Below are positions 6,339-14,600 of a stretch of 15,484 nucleotides of DNA, one piece after another. Both the position numbers and the translations under genes were made by a program. The notes under the pieces were generated by a model. It saw only the letters and a program-made list of their open reading frames with translations, had not been told where the DNA came from and ran no database searches. Positions within the stretch are counted from its first letter, which is position 1. Each line of letters begins with the position of its first letter. Origin of the DNA: JAHHLP01 sp041609895 (lineage in GTDB: Bacteria; Bacteroidota; Rhodothermia; Rhodothermales; JABDKH01); the NCBI GenBank assembly GCA_041609895.1, contig JBFIPX010000064.1, forward strand, positions 1-15,484, given 5' to 3'.

Positions 6339-7526
6339 TTGAGAATATCGATAATCGGAGCGGGTTCGGTGGGATCCGCAGTCGCGCGACACCTGGCCCG
6401 ACACGAGGACGTTCGGGAGATCCTCGTCTGCGACGCAGGATCGCGAATGTTAAAAGGGCTTCACGAGACGGTTAAGAGCGAGAAGGTTCGTTCTTATCAG
6501 GTAGATGGTCGAGACGAAAGTGTCTTAAAGCCTATTGTACAGGGAAGCAACTGCATCATCGGTTGCGCCTCACCGACCATAAATCCCGGTCTTGCCCGGA
6601 TAAGCGTCGAAGTAGGATCCCATTTCTGCGATCTGGGTGGCAACGATGACATTGTGAGAGAGGAGCTGGATCTCGGGGATGCGGCGAGAGACAGGGGAAT
6701 TTGGATCGTCCCGAACTGCGGCTTGGCCCCCGGACTCATCAATATGCTATGCTTGCTGGGGGTCGATCAGTTCGACGACGTTGTGTCTGCCAGTCTCCGG
6801 GTAGGCGATGTACCGATCGACCCTGAGCCGCCGTTCAATTTCAGGCTCAGCGTCTCCGCCCGAAAGCTGATCGACGACTACACGATGCCCGCGTTCGAGA
6901 TTGCGGAGGGTGAAGTCCGCCAGATCGAACCGCTGACAAACCTCGAGCAGATCCGGTTTCGGGAACCATTCGGCACGCTTGAAGCATTCACGACGGGTGG
7001 CTCGCTTGTCACCCTGGCAAACAAGCTTTCCGGGAGAGTCACAAACCTTGACATGAAGACAATTCGCTGGCCGGGACATGCACATCAGATGCGGTTTCTG
7101 CTCGGACTAGGATTCGGAGAGAAGAAGATCATCGACGTCAGGACGCATTTGACTTACAACGATGTGCTGGTGCGACGAATGCAGAAGATACTGGGAGGCG
7201 AGTATGCCGATGCAGTACTTCTCAGATGCGCTATTGTCGGGACGACGGGCGGAGTCGAAAAGACCTTGATTTACGAGATGGTCGATCGCTACGGAGGAAC
7301 CGACGGCTTGAGCGCAATGCAGCGATGCACTAGCATACCGATCGCAACCGTTGCGCGTATGCTGGCCGCGGGCGCAGTCTCAGGCGGCGGTGCGGCCGCG
7401 ATGGAGGTGGCGATGCCGGGAACGGCCGTTTACGAAGAACTCAAGCTATGCGGACTTGAGATCACTGACACGTGGCACGACGGAGAGAAGTCGGTCACGG
7501 AGGAAGTCGCAGCAACGGCTGCCTGA
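6339..7526 (+). CDS. Saccharopine dehydrogenase family oxidoreductase, probably lysine 6-dehydrogenase-like
   Basis: NAD(P)-dependent cytoplasmic enzyme of the saccharopine dehydrogenase fold, 395 residues. The N-terminus RISIIGAGSVGSAVARHL contains the dinucleotide-binding GxGxxG (residues 7-12). The overall pattern, including DLGGNDDIV, VPNCGLAPGLINML, a VGDVPIDPEPPFNF segment, GTLEAFTTGGS and IRWPGHAHQMRFL, resembles lysine 6-dehydrogenase of Geobacillus, which oxidises lysine to a semialdehyde that cyclises. This is recognition from memory, so the exact substrate is uncertain; other members act on saccharopine or carboxynorspermidine. The start is TTG at 6339. TAG at 6324 blocks any longer form, and the next downstream start would delete the nucleotide-binding strand. 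AGCAGG at 6331-6336 is too close to be a good ribosome site. It converges with the SDR gene, with 12 nt between the stops. Confidence 0.88.
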   Translation: MRISIIGAGSVGSAVARHLARHEDVREILVCDAGSRMLKGLHETVKSEKVRSYQVDGRDESVLKPIVQGSNCIIGCASPTINPGLARISVEVGSHFCDLGGNDDIVREELDLGDAARDRGIWIVPNCGLAPGLINMLCLLGVDQFDDVVSASLRVGDVPIDPEPPFNFRLSVSARKLIDDYTMPAFEIAEGEVRQIEPLTNLEQIRFREPFGTLEAFTTGGSLVTLANKLSGRVTNLDMKTIRWPGHAHQMRFLLGLGFGEKKIIDVRTHLTYNDVLVRRMQKILGGEYADAVLLRCAIVGTTGGVEKTLIYEMVDRYGGTDGLSAMQRCTSIPIATVARMLAAGAVSGGGAAAMEVAMPGTAVYEELKLCGLEITDTWHDGEKSVTEEVAATAA

Positions 7527-7538
7527 TCGGCGGAGACT

Positions 7539-8222
7539 CTAGCCTGAGCCGTAGGCGCGAACGGTCGCACCATTCAGGCTTGCGCCATGGTCGATCAGAT
7601 ACGCCGCAAGTGAGACTAACTCCGACGCTCGAACGCCATCACCGTCTTCGTCAAAGAGAATCGTCGATGGGCCGATCGCGTGAGTCGTGATACCGCGAGA
7701 CGCCTGCTCATCTGCCACCGCCTCCACGAGTCGAATGATGCCTGCCTTTGCGGCTGAATATGCCGCCTGACCTGCGACCGCGCGATCAGCGCCCTGCCGC
7801 GAAGAAATCGCGATGAGCGTACCTCCATCTTCCATGTGTCGGACGGCTTCCCGGAAACACAGGAAGGCGGACGTCAGGTTAACGGACAACATCTTCTCCC
7901 ACGACGCAAGTCGAGTTTCCACCAGCGCCTCCTGGCCCCACATGCCCACCGTATGAATGACCGCGTCGAGACCTCCGAGTTCATCACGTATCTCCTGAAA
8001 CACGTCGGTCATCGAGCGCTCGTCAGTCACGTCCGCGATTTTTACTAGCGTTTCGGTCTCAGCAGACGGGACCCGAGCGGCTTCTTGATCTGAGATGACG
8101 ATTGCGACTACGCGATCACCCTCATCAATAAAGCGACGAACCAGCATGCTTCCCAGCCTGCCGCCACCTCCGGTTATCACGACTCGGCGAGCATCTGAAC
8201 GATCGTTGGTCATGTCGGACAT
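7539..8222 (-). CDS. Short-chain dehydrogenase/reductase (SDR family)
   Basis: A 227-residue classical-type SDR using NAD(P)H, substrate unknown. VVITGGGGRLGS (residues 14-25) is the glycine-rich cofactor loop. D64-V65 is the conserved acidic pair that contacts adenine. N115, S140/S141, Y155 and K159 (YSAAK) form the catalytic tetrad. The usual NNAG after the fourth strand is replaced by H90-T-V-G. The C-terminus is short and ends NGATVRAYGSG, a variant of the common V-DGG ending, so the substrate-binding lobe is small. Two starts are possible, ATG at 8222 and ATG at 8213 (three codons later); neither has a Shine-Dalgarno site, and I give the longer. It is divergent from sprA and convergent with the lysine dehydrogenase-like gene, so it is probably a single-gene unit. 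Confidence 0.92.
   Translation of the reverse strand: MSDMTNDRSDARRVVITGGGGRLGSMLVRRFIDEGDRVVAIVISDQEAARVPSAETETLVKIADVTDERSMTDVFQEIRDELGGLDAVIHTVGMWGQEALVETRLASWEKMLSVNLTSAFLCFREAVRHMEDGGTLIAISSRQGADRAVAGQAAYSAAKAGIIRLVEAVADEQASRGITTHAIGPSTILFDEDGDGVRASELVSLAAYLIDHGASLNGATVRAYGSG
7541..7580. other. Nested inverted repeat at the convergent 3' ends
   Basis: AGCCTGA (7541-7547) pairs exactly with TCAGGCT (7574-7580). Inside it, CCGT (7549-7552) pairs with ACGG (7561-7564). The structure begins 15 nt after the stop of the plus-strand dehydrogenase and lies in the last codons of the minus-strand SDR. It could help end plus-strand transcription, but no T tract follows and the bases are also coding, so chance is possible. 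Confidence 0.3.
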
Positions 8223-8242
8223 CGAATCAATTAAACGGTTTA

Positions 8243-8250
8243 GAAATATA
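8243..8250 (-). promoter_or_regulatory. Possible -7 promoter box of the SDR gene
   Basis: On the minus strand TATATTTC matches the Bacteroidota consensus TAnnTTTG at all but the last base and lies about 20 nt before the SDR start. A TTG that could be the -33 element exists, but its 28-nt spacing is too long, so the call rests on one box. Confidence 0.22.
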
Positions 8251-8426
8251 CCCTTTCGTCGAGACTACTCTACACCTTCAAGGAGTTGAATACATTCCGC
8301 GCGGGGCGAGCGTATCTGTAACGAACCTTTGCACAAGTCACCTGTAACACATGGCCCAAAACGATAGCACGGACTGCGTTTTGCCGTTTCATAATCGAGC
8401 GTTTTACCGTTAGCTTATCTATCCGA

Positions 8427-8449
8427 TGCCGAACTGACGGGGTTCGGCA
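8427..8449. other. Perfect 8-bp inverted repeat in the sprA/SDR intergenic region
   Basis: TGCCGAAC (8427-8434) pairs exactly with GTTCGGCA (8442-8449) across the 7-nt loop TGACGGG. It is GC-rich and has no T tract on either strand, which argues against an intrinsic terminator. Its place, about 170 nt before the sprA start, would suit a regulator operator or a leader hairpin; neither is shown. Confidence 0.4.
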
Positions 8450-8617
8450 ACCAGTCTCCACAAATCCCAGATTCAAGGCGCGTATAGGCACTTCTCGCTA
8501 CCACGTTACGCATCGGTGACACGATCCTGAAGGGGTCGGTCGCCTCCCTCATAACAACACCCCGTCGGCCTGATCGTGAAGTCAGGAACGTCGACATTCG
8601 ATTTTTGCAGAACCGAA

Positions 8618-11600
8618 GTGCCCGCTAATGGGCGTCGTGTAGCGGTGCTGTACTGCGTGGTTCTGTCCGTGTGCGGAACACTCCTGTTCGCCGGGTCTTC
8701 CGCCGAGCCATCGCGGCTTACCGAAACCGCATGGTACTTCGGACGATCGGACACGGACAGCGTTGTGGTCAAGTCGTCGGAACTTCAATCGGCCCGGGAG
8801 AGAGACGCGGAAACGCGTCGGCTTCGCAATGTAGCGAGAGCAGACACCGACTCCGTGAGAATCAAGGCGGACGAGGACGACCTTCGGCGTGAGATCCGCA
8901 ATCGACGCGGTGCCATAGCAGCACCAGCCTCCGATTCTGCGCTTGTCGACACGCTCTCGACGTTCCGTTCCTCGCGAGATTCGCTCGAACGCCCGGAAGC
9001 GGCTCAAGTAGATACGACAGAGTCGACGGCAGACACGCTTCGTGTTCTGCCATTCGCGCCTCGGTTCAGACGCGATTCTCGATCTGCCAGCCTGTTTGGA
9101 CGTGGCCGGCGACCGCTGCGACCGAAGATCAGTTCCAACTGGAAGCACCAGGTAGAACTGGATACGACCTCAGGGCGATACATTGCCCGCGAGAGCGTCG
9201 CGGGCGGCGATGTTCGTGAACCACTAGTCCTCGATCGGCAGACCTATCAAGACCGACGGCTGAAGCGGGGCCTGCAACGGAATTGGACAGATCTTGTCGC
9301 CGTCCGAGAGCGGCAGCGGCAGCAGCGCCGTCGCGGAGGACTGGGCTTCAACATCGTTGTGCCGGGTGGCCGGCAGAGCGCGTTCACGACAATATTCGGA
9401 AAGCCGGAGGTAGATCTTCGCGTGAACGGGCAGGCCGACATCCGCGCCGGCTTCGACTATCGAAAGAGCGACCAGCAAGTGTCCGTCACGGGAAAGGCGG
9501 CTCAGCTGGACCCCGACTTCAAGCAGGATCTGCGGCTCGGAATAACCGGTTCGATCGGCGACAAGATGCGCGTCGATGTCAACTACGACACGAACAACCA
9601 GTTCGATTTCCAGAATCAGCTCAAACTGCAGTACACGGGATACGAGGATGAGATCATCCAGAGCATTGAGGCAGGGAATGTTTTCCTGCAGACTCCTTCC
9701 ACGTTGATTCGTGGTGGCCAGAGTCTGTTCGGTATCAAGAGCCAGTTCCAGATCGGCGGCGTACATCTGACTACTGTGATGAGCCAGCAGGAGGGCCAGT
9801 CGAACTCGCTCAGTATCGAGGGAGGTGCCGAGTCAAGTGGGTTCGATTTGAAGCCAACGGATTATGACGAGGGGAAGCACTTCTTTCTGGGCTACTACTT
9901 CCGCAACCGGTGGAACGACGCGCTGTCGGACCCGCCAAACATCCGCGTGGCACATGGATTCACTCGGATTAATGAGGTCGAGATCTGGAAGTTCGAACTC
10001 ACATCGCCTGAGGACGAGAATGTTCGCGAGATCGTTTCGGTTGTCGACCTTGGCGAGTCCGAGGAACTGCTGACGCTGGCCGACAATTTCACCCGCGCCA
10101 GTGCGAACGACCTACCCCGCAACGAGCGGGACCGCTACACGGTAACGGATATTGCAACGCTGCGCGACCCGGCTACTCCGCCCAACTCGTTCCTTCGCGA
10201 TCAGCTCGGCCTCACGGACAACGATTTCCAGACCGGGAGATATCGCAAACTCGAGCCCGGACGCGACTACGTACTCGATCCATACCTCGGCTTTGTGTCG
10301 TTGACGCAGCGCTTGCAGGACAACGAAGCGTTGTCGATCGCCTACCGATACCAGGCGGGCACGAACGTTTATCAGGTGGGTGACTTTTCTACGGACGGAT
10401 TCGGAAACGATGAGCGCCTCGTACAGAAGATGTTGCGGCCTAACCAGCCTCGGCAGCCAAACCTGAATGCCGACCCGCCCTTCAACCCGGCGGCGTGGTA
10501 CCTGGAGCTGCGTAATATCTATCCGCTTGGTGGCCGTGGCGTCAATGCCACCGACTTCGAACTGGAAATCGAGTTTCAGCCTCCAGGAAAAACGGCGCAA
10601 ACAAAGTTACCCGGTGTAGGCGAGCCGCAAACGGTCATTCAGCTACTTGGGCTCGACCGGCTAAACGAAGATGGCGCCGAGCGCCCCGATAACCTGTTCG
10701 ACTATCTGCCAGGATTTACGATCGAGGCAAGTCGGGGCCTGCTGATTTTTCCTTTCCTCGAGCCATTCGGTACACGGATTGAAGACCTGATTGACGCTAC
10801 CGTGACTTCGCCGGAAGATCAGCAGCAGTTCAAGAGGATATACGTCTTTGATCGACTATATACAGAAAAGAAGCAGAACGCACGGCTCGACACGCAGCTA
10901 GACGTTTACCGTATCAGCGGTTCGTTTCGGGGCGCCACACAGGAGTTCTACGATCTCCGAGCGTACGCCGGCCTCGTTCCCGGCTCCGTTCGTGTTACGT
11001 CGGCGGGCGCTGAGCTGCGCGAGAACGTAGACTTCGTCGTCGACTATCAGAGCGGAACACTCACGGTCACGAACCCAACGTTTCTGTCGAAAGACATTGA
11101 CATCAGTTACGAGCAAAACTCCTTCTTCAACCTCCAGAAGAAAACGCTTCTTGGAGCGCGAGCCGACTACGACCTGGATGAGCGCCTCGCACTTGGCGCA
11201 ACCGTCATGCGCCTCAGCCAGAAGTCTCCTATCGACAAATTTCGAATCGGAGAGGAGCCGATTTCGAACACGATTTGGGGCGTTGACGGGACGCTCAGCA
11301 TCGAACCGAGGTGGCTGACGCGACTGATTGACGCCATCCCGCTGATCAACACCAAGGAGAAGAGTTCCATTTCCATCACCGGGGAGTTCGCGCAGCTTCG
11401 GCCCGGTCATACGGAGACCGCAGCCTTTGAACGCAGCCGAAGGGAGCTGCAGGACGATGGAGACGACTTCAATCCGGACGAGCTTCAAGGCATCTCGTAC
11501 GTGGACGATTTCGAGGGATTCGAAAACACGTTCTCCCTCGCCCAACCCGGATCCTGGCAACTGGCCTCGCCTCCGGACTCAATTGGGATCATCGACCGAA

Positions 11601-14600
11601 TCGGGGTTCAGACGGGACCCATTGCGGACTCACTGCGAACGACGTGGAGAGGCAATTTCGGATGGTACCGCGTGAATCAGGCCATCATTTCGGAACTCTC
11701 CGGCACTACCACGGCGCGGCCGGACGCCGTACGGGTCGTACTAATTGAGGAGGTGTTTCCCAATCGAGACGTCAGCGGCGAAATCGACCGATCTCTGCCC
11801 ACGCTCGATCTGTACTTCAATCCACGAGAGCGCGGGCCGTTCAATTACACGCAGAATCTCAGAGACTTCCTGAACAATCCTCGGGAGGCTTGGGGCGGCA
11901 TGATGCAACGTCTCCCCGAAGGCTTCAACGACTTCAGCCTGAAGAACATCGAGTTCGTCGAATTCGTCATGCAAGCCTACCCGGAGAACCAGTTGAACGA
12001 TACCGGACCGGACGCGCGTCTATTCGTGGATTTGGGATTCATCACCGAGGACGTGCTGCCCAACGAACGACTGAATGATGAGGACGGATTATCCACGCAG
12101 TCCATCGGAGAAAGCTCCGTCGATGAATGGGGCCGTGTACCAGTCGTGACCCCGGACCGCGTCGTCAAGATCGACAATGACACACGTCGCACCGAAGACC
12201 TCGGAATTGACGGGCTGGCCTCATACGGCGGCGACTATCCCGACTTTGCCACGGAGCAGGGGCGATACACAGCCTTCCTGAATTCCCTTGATCGCGGAGA
12301 GACGGACCCCCGCTACATAGCGGAAATCAACAGGGCGGAGGTCGATCCGTCCGGCGACGACTATCACTTCTACGGCAACAGCCGGTACTTCGATGATCCT
12401 CGATTCTATCCTGAGTCGGTCTATCCGGGTGGAGCCTCGTTCCAGCAGAGAATGAGCCGCTACTTCCCCGGTCAGGAACTCAACTCATTCGAAGGCCAGA
12501 CCGAGCTGGCGGAAAACACATCGGTCAAACGAGGTAATTCGCGTTTCCCGGACACTGAGGACATCAACCTCAACTCGACTATCGATACCGACAATAGTTA
12601 TTTCCAGTACGAACTGCCGCTTTCGAAGGCAGCTCTTGATTCGTTGGCAAGACCGGATCTGGTCGACGACTTCGTCGTCACGGAGATCACCGACGGGGAG
12701 ACAGGGCGTCAGACCGGATGGTACCAGATCAGAATCCCGGTTAGCCAATTCACGCGCAGCGTTGGTACGATACAGGATTTCAGCAAGATCGAGTCGATTC
12801 GTTTGTGGACCACCGGTCATCAGGTTCCGATCACGATTCGATTTGCTACGCTCGAACTCGTGGGTAGCCAGTGGCAGAAGTCAGAGCAGATTACGCTGGA
12901 GCGGGAGCTACCGAGCGAGGAAGAAACGCGTGACACACGACTGAGCATCTCGAGCGTCAATAACGAGGAGAATGCGGGCATTTATCAGTCGCCTCTCGGC
13001 ACGGTGGTAAGCCTCACGCGGCTTGCGAGCGGCGGGACGCAGAACGCCCGCGAGCAGGCAATGGTACTTAGGACCGAGAACCTTTACCCGGGTAGGCAAC
13101 GCGGAATCTTCAAGACATACCGCCAGGGGCTCGACTTTCTCAAGTACTCGAATGTCCGCATGTTCGCACACATGCACGGCGACCTCGGGGACGGACGACG
13201 ACTTGAAGATCTCCCGCGAGAAGAAGGCCGGAGCAAGGCTCGTTTGTTCGTTCGGCTCGGGGCCAACGAAACGAATGATTACTACGAATACGAGCAGCCG
13301 CTTACCCCGAGCAGCGAGTTATCGCGGGACCCCAATGTCCTTTGGCAGACCAATCAGGACTTCGAGGGACGAACCGTCGACCTCAACTCGGTGAACATCG
13401 TATTGAGTGCTCTAAATCAGCTCAAGGTGACGCGCGACCAGAGGGGCGTGCCGACCGACAGCGTGTTCGCAATTGATGCAGGGGAAGAGGCGCCACCCGG
13501 AAGCCGGATCGCGATTCGTGGAACACCTTCGCTCAGCCGCATCAACACCATCTCGATCGGCGTTCGGAATCCGGCGGATACCTCGAGCACTGATTCGGGC
13601 GACATTCTCACGGACGTGAGTGTCTGGATTAATGAATTGCGGGTGGCCGGGTATGACGAAAAGGTGGGATGGTCGGCACTTGCCAACGCATCCATACAGC
13701 TCGCCGATCTGGGCCGGATACGGGCCAACTGGCAGACGCAAACGGACGGATTCGGGTCGCTTTCAAGCACCCTGGGTGAAAGAGATCAGCGCGCCATCGA
13801 CAACTGGAGCATCACGACCGAGCTGAACGCCGACAAGCCCATTCCGGAGAAGTTCGGATGGCGGATACCTGTTTCTTTTCAGCTACAGTCGAACACGTCC
13901 ACACCGCGTTTTGCACCAAGCCGTGGAGATGTACGGCTGCGAGAAATATTGGCACTAATCGATGATCGCGCGGACAACGGAGAGATCACTAGAGAAGAGG
14001 CGGAGCTTGAGAAAGAGGAGGCTCGGCTGGCTGCGGAGACTCACAGTCGGTCCCGATCCTTCACCGCGCGGTTGAGCAAGTCCGGGTCGAAGTCGTCCAT
14101 CCTCAAGTATACCCTCGACGGGATATCGGCGAGCTATACGCATACGGATTCAAAGGCGCGCAATCCGTCGCTCGCCTTCAACGACTCGTGGAGATGGTCC
14201 AACACCCTCTCCTACCGTCTCAGCGTACGCCGTCCTCGAACTGTCAGGCCGTTTTGGTTTCTTGACGGAATACCCCTATTGGAGACACTCGGCCAACTAC
14301 AGTTCAACTACCTGCCGCAGTCGCTCAATACCTCGGCGACAACGACTAGAAATTTCACCGAGACACAGGAACGCCCGGACATACTTGGCGCGGACGACCG
14401 CAGCGACGTCCAGCTGCTTGTCGACAATCCGGTGCGCGAGAAGCACTCATTCAGCCATAGTCGAAACTTTAGCCTGCAGTACAATCCGTTTCAATTCCTC
14501 AACCTAAGCTTCGACATAAACACCGGGCTGAGTTTGAACGCGGCCGGTGTCGACACGCTTTCGAGCGTGGTCGATACCGGAACCGGTGAAGTGCTTACTT

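Larger units (their letters stand above)
8223..8617. other. Divergent intergenic region between the SDR gene and sprA
   Basis: 395 nt without a supported gene; it must hold promoters for both flanking genes. Beside the SDR gene it is AT-rich. On the minus strand TATATTTC (8243-8250) resembles the Bacteroidota -7 box. CTGTAAC occurs twice on the plus strand, at about 8315 and 8343. A perfect 8-bp inverted repeat lies at 8427-8449 (separate entry). The part just before sprA contains an in-frame TAA at 8552-8554. I see no tRNA-like cloverleaf, no convincing small ORF, and no confident sprA promoter. Confidence 0.6.

Noticed and set aside
8223..8617. A tRNA, small RNA or small protein gene in the divergent gap.
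   Set aside because: No cloverleaf or paired ends were found, and the short ORFs have no ribosome site or recognisable sequence.
8628..8642. ATG 8628 as the sprA start.
   Set aside because: It is out of frame with SprA and reaches TAG after four codons.
8582..9148. 188-codon minus-strand ORF over the sprA start.
   Set aside because: The plus frame there encodes a signal peptide continuous with SprA; the minus-strand product is Arg-rich without motifs.
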